A stretch of 46,515 bases of DNA, from contig QZKJ01000032.1 of NCBI GenBank assembly GCA_003605035.1, positions 1 to 46,515 of the forward strand. The letters are read 5' to 3'. Of the stretch, positions 1 to 8,593 are shown one piece after another. Source of the DNA: Desulfurivibrio sp. (GTDB lineage: Bacteria; Desulfobacterota; Desulfobulbia; Desulfobulbales; SURF-16). A program made the translations under genes and the position numbers. The notes beneath the pieces were generated by a model, which made no database searches, was not told the DNA's origin, and saw only the letters and a program-made list of their open reading frames with translations. Every line of letters begins with the position of its first letter. Position 1 is the first letter of the stretch.

Positions 1-113
1 GCCAGGTAGGGTAGCACCACCCCCAACAGATACTGCAGACCTGTTACCTTCCCTCCCAAGAAGGCAACCACGATCAGTGCTAAGACTGCAATGAAGGGAT
101 ACAGGACTCTCAT
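1..113 (-). CDS. dsrM: DsrM, N-terminal fragment (DsrMKJOP complex membrane subunit)
   Basis: Only the first 37 codons lie in the window; the gene runs off the left edge. The translation starts MRVLYPFIAVLALIVVAF and continues through a glycine/leucine-rich stretch ending VVLPYLA, which matches the first membrane segment of DsrM. DsrM is the haem-b, NarI-like subunit of the DsrMKJOP complex that links menaquinol to DsrC trisulfide reduction in sulfate reducers. The ATG at 113 has a GAGG-type ribosome site about nine bases upstream. The RsbRD-domain gene lies 80 bp upstream on the same strand, so the two are probably co-transcribed. The call rests on a short stretch; DsrK or cytochrome motifs are outside the window. 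Confidence 0.72.
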   Translation of the reverse strand, partial: MRVLYPFIAVLALIVVAFLGGKVTGLQYLLGVVLPYL

Positions 114-192
114 TTACCGTTACCTCGCCTCACTTTAAGTGTGTATAAAGTTCCCGAAGCGCACGCCGTGCAGGCCTGCATCTCGAGGGCCA

Positions 193-816
193 CTAAGACT
201 GCAGCACCTGCGGTTTGGCGCCGCAGGCATCATCAACCGGCATCTTTTCCCCGTCAGGAGAGCCGTCCGCCTCTGCAGCTGCGTTTGCTGTCTGCTTGTT
301 CCGGCGCGCCAGGGCAGAAGGGCACATCGCCCCATTAACAATGAGATGTCTTCCATGCTGGAATTCATTAATTCTCACCTGATAAATCTGTTCCTTGCTG
401 GCCATGAACATGTCAAAGATAACAAGCGCAGCGGCATCGATTCTGGCGTCAAATGCCAGCCATTCGTTATATGAGTCAGCCATTCCTTTTTTCAGGAGTT
501 CCTTTCTCACAAGCTCCTTCAACTTGAAAACGAAGGAAACCGCATCTGCCGCTGAAACCTGCTGAACAGCCCTCATTTTAATAAGCTGCTCAAGGTCCGG
601 GGTGAGAATCTCCTCGTCACTGGGGTCGCAGAGAACGTCATACAGCTCGGCCAGCCCGGTTCTGATTTTGTGGCCGACGGGGTTGGCGAACTGATTCTTC
701 TGCTTTTTAAAGATATGAAATGCATCCGGAGCGAAGCTGCCTAAAATGCTGTCTTCCCATTTCTCCAGGATTTCAACCTTTTTTTCCTGCAGCAACTGAT
801 GAAGTTGTTTTCTCAT
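193..816 (-). CDS. RsbRD N-terminal domain-containing protein upstream of dsrM
   Basis: A 207-residue soluble, mostly helical protein starting MRKQLHQLLQEKKVEILEKW, typical of the RsbRD N-terminal (non-haem globin-like) sensor domain known from stressosome RsbR paralogues. The domain fills about residues 5-160. No STAS domain follows; the tail (about 165-207) is alanine/glycine-rich and probably disordered. It therefore cannot be a full RsbR. Its position directly upstream of dsrM suggests a regulatory or accessory role for the dsr operon, but that is inference from context. A CRP/FNR-like palindrome and an AT-rich promoter-like stretch lie 50-75 bp upstream of its start. Confidence 0.75.
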   Translation of the reverse strand: MRKQLHQLLQEKKVEILEKWEDSILGSFAPDAFHIFKKQKNQFANPVGHKIRTGLAELYDVLCDPSDEEILTPDLEQLIKMRAVQQVSAADAVSFVFKLKELVRKELLKKGMADSYNEWLAFDARIDAAALVIFDMFMASKEQIYQVRINEFQHGRHLIVNGAMCPSALARRNKQTANAAAEADGSPDGEKMPVDDACGAKPQVLQS

Positions 817-1353
817 TGGATACCGTGTTTCAGTAGAGATACCTAAAAGATGAATGACTATTCATATAATAAGTGCGATGGTTATCACATTTATTTTCAA
901 TTTTCAATGAAAAAAAATGTTTGGGCTCCCTCCTTTACTCAGGTGAATCGCTCGGCATGTTGACCTGCTGTTGCCGATTTTTCCGTATCAACGCAGCGCC
1001 TTGCGCGCAATTGCCTAACTTTTGCGGATGGATACGCCGTGGCAGTCATAAAGAGGGCGGGGGTCGCCGGCCGGGATGGTGATGGGGGATTCACCGGGGA
1101 CAGGAAAGGCGGGCAGAAGGGAAAAGACCGAAAACAGAAGACAGAAAACAGAAAGCAGAAGGCAAGGGGGAAAAGTCGGGAGACGGACGAAGTGGCGGGC
1201 GGCCGGGAAAATTGGCGCGGAAAAAGTTTTGGCGGAGATTATGTTGTCTGTCTCCGTAAACCCCGCCAGCGTTCCCCACGGAGACCGCCGCCCATCGCGA
1301 TCCGGTTGTTTTCGCCGCTGGCAAGTTCTGCTGCCGGGCAGGGCTGGTGCGGG
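817..1353. other. Non-coding interval with AG-rich simple-sequence tract
   Basis: No credible gene is seen in these 537 bases. The right part (about 1099-1197) is strongly purine-rich on the plus strand, and 1125-1160 is built of degenerate units such as ACAGAA/AGACAGAA/GCAGAAG. Open frames across it have low-complexity translations (QKTENRKQKA-like) and no ribosome sites. The left part carries the candidate promoter of the RsbRD gene. Confidence 0.6.
866..889 (-). promoter_or_regulatory. Candidate CRP/FNR-family box with adjacent -10-like hexamer
   Basis: Read on the minus strand, 889-874 is TGTGA-N6-TCGCA, one mismatch from the classic CRP-family half-site pair TGTGA-N6-TCACA. A TATTAT hexamer follows at 871-866. 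The site lies about 60 bp upstream of the RsbRD gene that precedes dsrM. The spacing to that hexamer would favour repression rather than class II activation, unless the real start site is further downstream. Confidence 0.35.
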
Positions 1354-2271
1354 TCAGAGGTTGATTTCCATGCCCTCCCGGGCAAAGAAGATTTCCGTGG
1401 CGCCATTGCCCCCGCCCTGGCAGTGGATTTGGGCCAGTTCGTCTATCTGACTGTCGGTGCGCATGGGCTCGTGGTGAAAAAGGGCCAGGGATTTGACTTT
1501 GTTGCGGATGGCCATGGGGCAGACATATTCAAAATAGGAGTGGCCCCAGCCTGCCTTGCCCTTCTCGTATTCGGCCCTGGTATACTGACAGTCGTAGATG
1601 AGCAGGTCGGCGCCGGCAATGAACCTCTCCAGCGCCTCATTCTGTTCCTGCGCCACCAGTTCGCCTTCGCTGGCCATGGCCTCATCATAGGAGGGGTGGG
1701 CCGGGTCGGTGACAAACAGGTTGCGGAAGGGTTCGGTGTCGTAGGCGGTGCATAGCACCTTGCCCCGGTATTCGAAGCGGTAGCCCAGGCAGAGGATCGG
1801 ATGATTCAGGTATTTGGTGGTGAGCCTGATGCCATCGCCCAGGTCGAATTCTCCCTCCTTGAGGTCGATGTAGGTGATGGAGGCGCCGAGTTCCTCCCCT
1901 CTGACCGGAAAATAGCGGTAGGTGAGCTGGCCGCCGACAATCGTTTCCAGGGTGTCCTGTTCGTAAGAGACCGGGCCGTAGACCTTCAGTCTGCTGCCGG
2001 GGATATAGATGGGGGTGAAAAAGGGAAAGCCCATGATGTGGTCCCAGTGGGTGTGAGACAGAAAGATCTCGGTTTGCGTGGGCCCCCTGGGCAGGTCGTG
2101 CTGCATCATGAAATTGCCGAGTTCGCGGATGCCGGAACCGGCATCGATGATGATCAGCCGGTCAATTTCGGGAAAACGGACCTCCAGGCAAGGGGTATTG
2201 CCGCCATACACCATGGTAAGGGGGCCCGGGCACGGAATGGAACCGCGCACGCCCCAGAATTTTATTTTCAT
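1354..2271 (-). CDS. MBL-fold metallohydrolase (PhnP/COG1235-like)
   Basis: A 305-residue protein starting MKIKFWGVRGSIPCPG; the ATG at 2271 has a GGAGGAACG ribosome site, so the longer upstream frame is not used. The metal-binding motif SHTHWDH (HxHxDH) follows DAGSGIRELG, and further ligands are likely in the later AYDTEPF and LFHHEP segments. The arrangement is that of the beta-lactamase superfamily PF12706 group, which includes phosphodiesterases such as PhnP. The substrate cannot be read from sequence; a cyclic-nucleotide or other phosphodiester hydrolase is the best guess. No signal peptide is visible, so it is probably cytoplasmic. The next gene upstream (HDOD) is separated by a hairpin repeat. 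Confidence 0.8.
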   Translation of the reverse strand: MKIKFWGVRGSIPCPGPLTMVYGGNTPCLEVRFPEIDRLIIIDAGSGIRELGNFMMQHDLPRGPTQTEIFLSHTHWDHIMGFPFFTPIYIPGSRLKVYGPVSYEQDTLETIVGGQLTYRYFPVRGEELGASITYIDLKEGEFDLGDGIRLTTKYLNHPILCLGYRFEYRGKVLCTAYDTEPFRNLFVTDPAHPSYDEAMASEGELVAQEQNEALERFIAGADLLIYDCQYTRAEYEKGKAGWGHSYFEYVCPMAIRNKVKSLALFHHEPMRTDSQIDELAQIHCQGGGNGATEIFFAREGMEINL

Positions 2272-2289
2272 CGTTCCTCCTTGATTATT

Positions 2290-2432
2290 TCGTAAAAAGC
2301 CATTTTCGGGATGGCTAAGCAAAAATCGTCAAATGCGAGGCGCGCTAATTTCGAGGAATGAGGCGTACTTGGGTACGCCGCAGTGACGAGATAATTTGCA
2401 GCAACGAAGCAGTTGGCGACTTTTTGCGACGC
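2290..2432. repeat. Large imperfect inverted repeat (REP/MITE-like)
   Basis: The centre is GCGTAC-TTGG-GTACGC (about 2363-2378). Arms of roughly 55 bases extend outward with interruptions: on the left GCAAAAATCGTCAA, on the right TTGGCGACTTTTTGCG. It fills the gap between the MBL gene and the HDOD gene and encodes nothing. Such palindromic intergenic elements are common in deltaproteobacterial genomes; mobility is not shown. Confidence 0.6.
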
Positions 2433-2434
2433 CA

Positions 2435-3322
2435 TCACTCCTTGGCGATCTGCAGAAAGATCTGCGCCTTTTCTATTTCCTGCTGTACGCTGTCAAGCAG
2501 CGCTGAAACCCTGGACCATGGCGTGCCTGCGGTGGCGATGATCTGCTCCACCACCGGCGCCTCCTGGTGGATGTCGCCGGCCGAACCTATGGCAAAGATA
2601 TTGGCGAAAAGGTTGGCCAGGGCTATGGTGGACACCAGGCCCTGTTTGTCTTCCGGCACGGCCTCGGGATTGTGGTGATGGGTGAGGCAGGCGAGCATGG
2701 CGGGGTTGAGCTGCCATTTTTCTCCGATCATTTTGCCGGTCAGGCGGTGATCAAAGCCAAAGATCATTTTTTCCGCCCGCACCAGGCTGCAGCGCTGCAA
2801 ATCGGCAAGATCAAGGGCCTGCTGATACTGTTCCGGAAAACAGTTTGACAGCGGAATTTTGCCGAGATCGTGCAGCAGGCCGGTGACAAAGTATTCCTCG
2901 CGCAGGGTCACCGGCACGTTTTTTTCCGCGGCCAGGGCCTTGGCCGTGACCCCGACGCAGATGGAGTGGGTCCAGAAGGTGTCCATGGAGAAGCACTGGG
3001 ATTTTTCCTTGCCCAGGGTGCCGAGAATGGCGGTGCTGAGTGCCAGGTTTTTTACCGTGTTCAGCCCCAGCATGATGATGGCGCGGGTCAGTGAGGTGAC
3101 CTGATTGGGCAGTGAGTAGTAGGCGGAGTTGATGAGCTTTAAGACATGGCCGGTGAGCACGGGATCAAGGGCGATGACCCGGTTGAGATCGTTGGGAGAG
3201 GTGTTGGGCTGGTTGCAGACCTCCATCACCTTGGTCACCGTGGTTGACAGACTTGGCATTCTGTCGATAAAATCACGAAGTTGACGAAAAAGTTCTTCTC
3301 TGGTGTCTAAAGGATTTGCCAT
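2435..3322 (-). CDS. HDOD domain-containing signalling protein
   Basis: 295 residues. The HDOD domain (about 15-215) is recognisable from MPSLSTTVTKVMEVCNQP, the conserved LINSAYYSLP and SLTRAIIMLGLNTVKNL segments, and GLLHDLGKIPL. HDOD proteins are HD-related signalling modules usually tied to chemotaxis, motility or cyclic-dinucleotide circuits; most have no demonstrated catalysis. The HD pair (HDLGK) is present here, so residual hydrolase activity cannot be excluded. A second histidine-rich patch CLTHHHNPE lies near residue 215. A purine-rich AGAGAAG ribosome site precedes the ATG at 3322. The gene stands alone, divergent from the HyuA-like gene. Confidence 0.82.
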   Translation of the reverse strand: MANPLDTREELFRQLRDFIDRMPSLSTTVTKVMEVCNQPNTSPNDLNRVIALDPVLTGHVLKLINSAYYSLPNQVTSLTRAIIMLGLNTVKNLALSTAILGTLGKEKSQCFSMDTFWTHSICVGVTAKALAAEKNVPVTLREEYFVTGLLHDLGKIPLSNCFPEQYQQALDLADLQRCSLVRAEKMIFGFDHRLTGKMIGEKWQLNPAMLACLTHHHNPEAVPEDKQGLVSTIALANLFANIFAIGSAGDIHQEAPVVEQIIATAGTPWSRVSALLDSVQQEIEKAQIFLQIAKE

Positions 3323-3496
3323 CGGCTTCTCTTTCTTATAACCTGCGAAAAAAAATTAACCCATCATAGTATTTTCGCGGGCCGGGGTCAAGCTGCCGGG
3401 AAGGGGCCGGCAGGGTTCTGTTTTTTCGCTGACTGCTCAGTAGTGCTGGGCAAGCCGTAACATCAATTAACTCTTATAAAACATACAACAAAAAAA

Positions 3497-5146
3497 ATGA
3501 AAACGGACAATAAATCATACATTATCGGCATTGATACAGGTGGCACGTTTACCGACGCGGTGATGATCCGGCGGCCGGACAACCAGGTGATGCAGGTTTC
3601 CAAGTACCCCACCACCCATCATAATCTCAGCCTGGGCATATCAAAATGCCTGCAGCAGCTGTTCTCCCGCTCCAAGGTGCAACCGGCGGAGGTGGAGCTG
3701 GTGGCGGTGTCCACCACGCTCGCCACCAACGCGGTGGTGGAGGGCAAGGGGGCGGAGGTGGGACTGATTGTCGCCGGGCCGGCCAAGCATTTCAATCTGC
3801 CGGTGCTGTCAACCTCGTATGTGCGGGGCGGGCATAATCACCTGGGTGAGGAACTTGAGCCGCTGGACATGGAAGCGCTGGTGGCTGCGGTGATGCGTTT
3901 CAAGACCCATGTGGACACCTATGCGGTCTGCTCGGCCATGAGCATCGTTAATCCCACCCATGAAATGGTAATGGAGAAGGCCATCAGCCTCATCGACCCG
4001 AAACCGGTCTTCTGCTCCCACCAGGTAAGCGACCGCTCGGGCATTAAGGAGCGGGCGGCAACCTCGGTGATTAATGCCCGGCTCATGCCGGTCATGCAGG
4101 AATTTCTGATCGGCATGCAGGATTCCCTGACCTCGCAGGGCATCGCCGGGAAGGTCTATATCATCCGGGGCGATGCCCAGCCGATGCCGATCAGTGATAC
4201 CCACAAAAAGGCGGCTGCCACGGTGGCCAGCGGCCCTGCCGCCACTGCCTGGTACGGGCTGTCCTTCTCCCCTGCTCCGGATGCGCTGATTGTCGACGTG
4301 GGCGGCACCACCACCGATATCACGTTGATTAAAGAGGGCCGCCCCGTGATAGATATGGAGGGCAGCCGCATCGGCGAATGGCTGACCCATGTTGATGCGG
4401 TGAAGATGTCCACCGTGGGCGCCGGCGGCGACAGCCATGCCTCGGTCAGCGAGCGGGGCACACTCACGGTGGGCCCGGTGCGGGTGCAGCCGCTGGCCAT
4501 GTCCGACCGGACGCCGGCCCCGGCGGAGTGGATCGGCAAGGGTCTGCTGGACAGATGCGTCATGGCCGAACCTGATATCTCCCCGGAGGATGCCCGGCAG
4601 GACAAGGTGCTGGCCTATCTCCTCCAGCATGGGCCGTCCACGCCCCAGGTGCTGAAAGAGCAGCTGGACATGGCGGAAATCACCCTGGTGAGCCATCTGA
4701 AGGAGTTGTGCAAGCTGCAGTTGATTGTGGAAACCGGCTTTACCCCCACCGACGCCCTGCATGTACTCGGGCAGCTTGAACTGGGCAACCGGCAACATGC
4801 CCTGCAGGGGGCGGAGCGCCTTGCCGCGGCTCTCGGCATCGATGCGGAAGCATTCTGCCGGCAGGTGCTGGCCGGAGTAGAGCAGCGCATTGAGGATGCC
4901 ATTCTTGACCACATCCTGAAGATTGAGACCGGTAAAACCATGACCGGCTTTTTCCCCCATTATCGCCAGAGCAGCTTATTCGATTTGCGTTTCTCGGCCA
5001 AGGTGCCGATAGTCGGCATTGGCGCGGCGGCCCGCTATCTGCTGCCCGGGGTTGCCGCCAGACTGGAAACGCAGGTCTTTTTCCCGGAATACTATGAGGT
5101 GGGAAATGCGCTGGGCGCTGCGCTGATGGCGGTAACTGTCGCATAA
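3497..5146 (+). CDS. HyuA-like hydantoinase/oxoprolinase-family protein with winged-helix-like insert
   Basis: 549 residues of the hydantoinase A/oxoprolinase ASKHA fold: the phosphate-1 loop GIDTGGTFTD (11-20), STTLATNAV (72-80) and the phosphate-2 loop IVDVGGTTTD (265-274). Family members hydrolyse ATP to open cyclic amides (5-oxoproline, hydantoins) or act in acetone/acetophenone carboxylases, usually with a HyuB partner; none is encoded beside this gene. Typical HyuA proteins are near 680 residues with a GADPGPACYG-type motif. Here that stretch is missing and residues about 366-412 (DKVLAYLLQHGPSTPQVLKE and following) look like a winged helix, before FTPTDALHVLGQL rejoins the family. No clear Shine-Dalgarno is seen before the ATG. 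The substrate is unknown; an ATP-dependent activase role is possible. Confidence 0.75.
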   Translation: MKTDNKSYIIGIDTGGTFTDAVMIRRPDNQVMQVSKYPTTHHNLSLGISKCLQQLFSRSKVQPAEVELVAVSTTLATNAVVEGKGAEVGLIVAGPAKHFNLPVLSTSYVRGGHNHLGEELEPLDMEALVAAVMRFKTHVDTYAVCSAMSIVNPTHEMVMEKAISLIDPKPVFCSHQVSDRSGIKERAATSVINARLMPVMQEFLIGMQDSLTSQGIAGKVYIIRGDAQPMPISDTHKKAAATVASGPAATAWYGLSFSPAPDALIVDVGGTTTDITLIKEGRPVIDMEGSRIGEWLTHVDAVKMSTVGAGGDSHASVSERGTLTVGPVRVQPLAMSDRTPAPAEWIGKGLLDRCVMAEPDISPEDARQDKVLAYLLQHGPSTPQVLKEQLDMAEITLVSHLKELCKLQLIVETGFTPTDALHVLGQLELGNRQHALQGAERLAAALGIDAEAFCRQVLAGVEQRIEDAILDHILKIETGKTMTGFFPHYRQSSLFDLRFSAKVPIVGIGAAARYLLPGVAARLETQVFFPEYYEVGNALGAALMAVTVA

Positions 5147-5189
5147 CTTCACAAAATCACTGAAAGAACGTGCTGCTCCGCCATTGACA

Positions 5190-5230
5190 GGGGCATTTCC
5201 CCCGTTATATAAAGGAGGGATATGCCCTTT
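5190..5230 (+). terminator. Weak candidate terminator hairpin after the HyuA-like gene
   Basis: GGGGCAT...ATGCCC arms with additional TCCCCC/GGAGGGA pairing enclose a TTATATAAA loop, followed by only a short CTTT. It lies in the 127-bp gap before the hybrid kinase, so expression of the two plus-strand genes may be partly uncoupled. Confidence 0.35.
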
Positions 5231-5273
5231 CGTCACTAAGCAGGCAACCCAGGAGCCTTGTTAACACTCCGCC

Positions 5274-8200
5274 ATGTTATCTCTTTCCAAGAGTTTTTCC
5301 CGCACGCTTCTCCTCAATATGAGCATGCTGGTGGCGCTCGCCATCGGCCTGCTCGGTTCTCTGTGGATTTTTCAGGAGTACACCAGTTTCGACAGGCAGG
5401 CAGATGCCATGCGGGCCGTGCAGTTGAAATCCCGCAAGGCGCAGCTGAAAAATCAGGTCGAGAATGTGGTTGACTGCATCCGCATCAGAAGGTCGCAGAC
5501 CGAGGAGATCCTGCGGGCGGATATCAAGGCGCGGGTAACCGAGGCCCATGCCCTGGCTTCCCATATCCATGACACCTATCAGCACAGCAGGAGCAGCGGG
5601 GAAATAGAGGGCATGGTGCGGGAGGCGCTGCGCGCCCTGCGCTTTCATGACGGCAAGGGCTACTATTTTGCCATATCCCTGGATGGCGTTGATCAGCTTT
5701 TTCCTGACAACCCCGCTCTTGAGGGCGGCAATGTCCTGGATGTCCAGGACACCCGGGGCCGTTATGTCTTCCGCGATATGATCGATCTGGTGCGGCAGCA
5801 GGATGAAGGCTTTTATGCCTATAACTGGACCAAGCCGCAGCTCGAAAGCAACGATTTCAAAAAGGTTTCCTTTGTCAAATACCTGGCGCCCTTCAACTGG
5901 CTGATCGGCGCGGGACTCTATCTTGACGACCTGGAAGCGGAGATCAAGGACGAGGTGCTTGACCGCATCACGGAGATGAGCTTTGGCCGGGAAGGATACA
6001 TCTTTGCCGGTCAGTGGGATGGCCTGAGTCTGGCGGGTTTCGGCAAGGGCCGGAATCTGCTCACCGGCGACGATCCGGATGTGGCCAGGGTTTCCCGGGA
6101 ACTTATTGATCTGGCCAGGCAGGGAGGCGGCTATATCTATTATGTGATGCCTGATGTCACGGGACAGCGGAAGGCTCTGAAAACCAGCTACGTGATGGGC
6201 ATTGATGACTGGCAATGGTATGTGGGAGCCGGGGAATATCTTGACGACATAGAAAAGTCGCTGGAGGAGGACCGGGAGGCCATGGTGGCCCGCATGTGGG
6301 AAAATATCGCCGTTACCCTCATGCTGCTGGCCGCTTTGCTGATCTTCTCTTTTGTCATCGCCCGCCGCATCAGCCACAAAACCAGGAACAATTTTGCCGC
6401 GCTCAGCTCGTTTTTTCACAAGGCTGCTTCCGAGTCGCAGCAGCTTGACACCGCGACGCTGGACTTTGCCGAGTTCCAGCACCTGGCGCAATCGGCCAAC
6501 CGCATGGTGAGCGAACGTAACCGGGTCATGAGCGAGCTGCGGGAAAATGAAAGGCGCTACCGTTCGCTGTTTGATTCGGCCAGTGACGCCATCATTATCA
6601 GCCAGGATAATATCTGCGTCGACTGCAACCAGCAGGCCCTGAAGATGTTCGGCTGCCGACGGGAAGAGCTGATCGGTCAGCCACCCGAGCGCTTTTCGCC
6701 GGCCGTGCAGCCGGATGGCAGCGATTCCAGGGAAAAGGGCCTGGAAATGTACAGGCTGGCCGTGGCCGGCAACCCGCAGTTTTTCGAGTGGACCCACCAG
6801 CGGCATGACGGCTCGACCTTCGAGGCGGAGGTGAGTCTCAATGTCATCGAGTTAGCCGATGCCACCTATGTCCAGGCCATCATCCGGGATATTGCCGAGC
6901 GCAAGCAGACGGAAAAACAGCTGGCCCGGCAGGCTTCGGCCATTGAGCAGGCGGCTGAGGAGATCATTATCGCCGACAGCGAAGGGATCATTGAATATGC
7001 CAATCCCGCTTTTGCCCAGATTTCCGGTTACACGCGGGCTGAGGCCATCGGTAAGACCTTCTCCTTTCTGGAGAGCAGGAAAGATGACTATGCCTATGCC
7101 GAGATGTGGACGACCATCAGGGCCGGCGAGGTGTGGCGGGGACGGCTCACCACCAGGAGAAAGGACGGCGGTCTGGTCGAGGCGGATGCCACGGTGTCAC
7201 CGATTTTTGATCCGGCCGGCAACCGCATGGGTTATGTATTTGTCAAACGTGACGTGACCGAGCAGATCAAGGTGGAAGCAATGTTCAGGCAGAGCCAGAA
7301 AATGGAGGCCATCGGCACCCTGGCCGGCGGTATTGCCCATGATTTCAATAATATCCTGTCCGCCATCTTCGGGTTCGCCGAAATCGCCAAACTGGAAGCA
7401 GCGGAAGGGTCCGGCGCCCATCGCTGCCTGGTGAAAATACTGGAGGCGGCGGGCCGGGCCCGCGACCTGGTCAAACAGATCCTGACCTTCAGCCGCCAGA
7501 CGGATATCAAACCGCGGCCGATTCAGCCCAAGATCATCGTCAAGGAGACCATCAAGCTGCTGGAGGCTTCACTGCCGTCAACCATCGAGATCCGCTCCAA
7601 TCTGCAGGCCAATGAGGCGGTCATGGCCGATCCGACCAGCATCCATCAGATCATCATGAACCTCTGCACCAATGCCGGCCATGCCATGCGCAGGAGCGGC
7701 GGCATTCTGGATATCTCGCTGATCAGCGTCGAACTGGACCATGATTTTGCCCGGGTGCACCCGGAGATCAAGCCCGGTTCGTTTCTGCGGCTGACCATCA
7801 GCGATACCGGTCATGGCATGAGCCATGATGTAAAGGAAAGAATCTTTGATCCTTTCTTTACCACCAAGGGCGAGGGCGAAGGCACCGGCATGGGGCTGTC
7901 CGTGGTGCATGGCATTGTCAGAAGCCTGGGCGGCACCATCGTGGTCTTCAGCGAGCCGGGCAAGGGCAGCTCCTTCAGTGTTTATCTGCCTATCTACACC
8001 AGGCAGCCGGTGAACCAGGAAACGGAGGCCGAGATCATCCCCGGCGGCAGTGAGCATATTGTCTTTGTTGACGACGAGGAATTCATCGTGGATATCGCCC
8101 AGCAGATGCTGGAGATGCTCGGCTACCGGGTGGTCGGCAAGACCGACAGCCGGGAGGCCTTTGCCTATTTCAAAGAGCATAGCGCCGAGGTTGATCTGGT

Positions 8201-8420
8201 GATCACCGATTTTACCATGCCGCACATGACGGGCATTGATCTGGCCAAGGCGATCAGGAAAATCCGGCCTGAGCTGCCGATTCTGCTCTGCACCGGCTAC
8301 AACACCGGTTTTTCCGAAGCTGAACTGCAGGAGGCCGGCATCAATGCCTTTATCCTGAAACCGGTGGTGCGCAAGGAGCTGGCCGGGGTGGTGCGCCGGG
8401 TGCTGGACAAGAAACAGTGA
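5274..8420 (+). CDS. Membrane hybrid histidine kinase (Cache-PAS-PAS-HisKA-HATPase-REC)
   Basis: 1048 residues. A first membrane segment (about 13-35) is followed by a large periplasmic region (40-340) holding two Cache-like repeats, each with a GYYF/GYIF core and a FNWLIGAGLYLDD or WQWYVGAGEYLDD ending. A second membrane segment (NIAVTLMLLAALLIFSFVIA) comes near 345. Then come two PAS domains (about 430-545 and 555-670), HisKA with phospho-acceptor in GGIAHDFNNILSA, an HATPase with DTGHGMS and GTGMGLSVVHGIV, and a C-terminal REC with FVDDEEF and the phospho-acceptor in VITDFTMPHMTG. It should sense a small extracellular ligand and pass phosphate to its own receiver. No obvious dedicated regulator is adjacent on the same strand; the NtrC-type regulator downstream is convergent. 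Confidence 0.88.
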   Translation: MLSLSKSFSRTLLLNMSMLVALAIGLLGSLWIFQEYTSFDRQADAMRAVQLKSRKAQLKNQVENVVDCIRIRRSQTEEILRADIKARVTEAHALASHIHDTYQHSRSSGEIEGMVREALRALRFHDGKGYYFAISLDGVDQLFPDNPALEGGNVLDVQDTRGRYVFRDMIDLVRQQDEGFYAYNWTKPQLESNDFKKVSFVKYLAPFNWLIGAGLYLDDLEAEIKDEVLDRITEMSFGREGYIFAGQWDGLSLAGFGKGRNLLTGDDPDVARVSRELIDLARQGGGYIYYVMPDVTGQRKALKTSYVMGIDDWQWYVGAGEYLDDIEKSLEEDREAMVARMWENIAVTLMLLAALLIFSFVIARRISHKTRNNFAALSSFFHKAASESQQLDTATLDFAEFQHLAQSANRMVSERNRVMSELRENERRYRSLFDSASDAIIISQDNICVDCNQQALKMFGCRREELIGQPPERFSPAVQPDGSDSREKGLEMYRLAVAGNPQFFEWTHQRHDGSTFEAEVSLNVIELADATYVQAIIRDIAERKQTEKQLARQASAIEQAAEEIIIADSEGIIEYANPAFAQISGYTRAEAIGKTFSFLESRKDDYAYAEMWTTIRAGEVWRGRLTTRRKDGGLVEADATVSPIFDPAGNRMGYVFVKRDVTEQIKVEAMFRQSQKMEAIGTLAGGIAHDFNNILSAIFGFAEIAKLEAAEGSGAHRCLVKILEAAGRARDLVKQILTFSRQTDIKPRPIQPKIIVKETIKLLEASLPSTIEIRSNLQANEAVMADPTSIHQIIMNLCTNAGHAMRRSGGILDISLISVELDHDFARVHPEIKPGSFLRLTISDTGHGMSHDVKERIFDPFFTTKGEGEGTGMGLSVVHGIVRSLGGTIVVFSEPGKGSSFSVYLPIYTRQPVNQETEAEIIPGGSEHIVFVDDEEFIVDIAQQMLEMLGYRVVGKTDSREAFAYFKEHSAEVDLVITDFTMPHMTGIDLAKAIRKIRPELPILLCTGYNTGFSEAELQEAGINAFILKPVVRKELAGVVRRVLDKKQ

Positions 8421-8429
8421 CCGGTTCCT

Positions 8430-8457
8430 GTACGGGCGGCTCGCGAACCGCCCGTAC
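8430..8457. repeat. GC-rich perfect hairpin after the hybrid kinase
   Basis: Ten-base arms GTACGGGCGG and CCGCCCGTAC flank an 8-base CTCGCGAA loop, starting nine bases after the kinase stop. It resembles the GGGCGGTTCGCGAACCGCCC class of repeats seen in related genomes. It lacks a following T-run, so it is a poor intrinsic terminator but could stabilise the mRNA end. Confidence 0.55.
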
Positions 8458-8528
8458 GCGCCCTTCTACCTTTTCCCTTCTCGCTTCTCCCAGGGCAGGC
8501 ACAAGGCCAACCCCTACCCATCTCCCCC

Positions 8529-8549
8529 GGGCAGTTCGCGAACTGTCCC
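8529..8549. repeat. Second short palindrome (GGGCAGTTCGCGAACTGTCCC)
   Basis: A near-perfect palindrome around TTCGCGAA, related in its core to the hairpin 70 bp to the left. It is followed by a CT-rich tract (about 8549-8600) made of degenerate CTCACT/CTCCTC units running into the end of the convergent NtrC-type gene. Confidence 0.5.
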
Positions 8550-8593
8550 TGCTCCTCCTCACTCCTTACTTCTCACTTTTCACTCTATACTCC

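Noticed and set aside
1039-1755. 238-codon plus-strand open frame over the AG-rich tract and MBL gene
   Set aside because: Low-complexity Gly/Lys/Gln start and antisense to the MBL-fold catalytic region.
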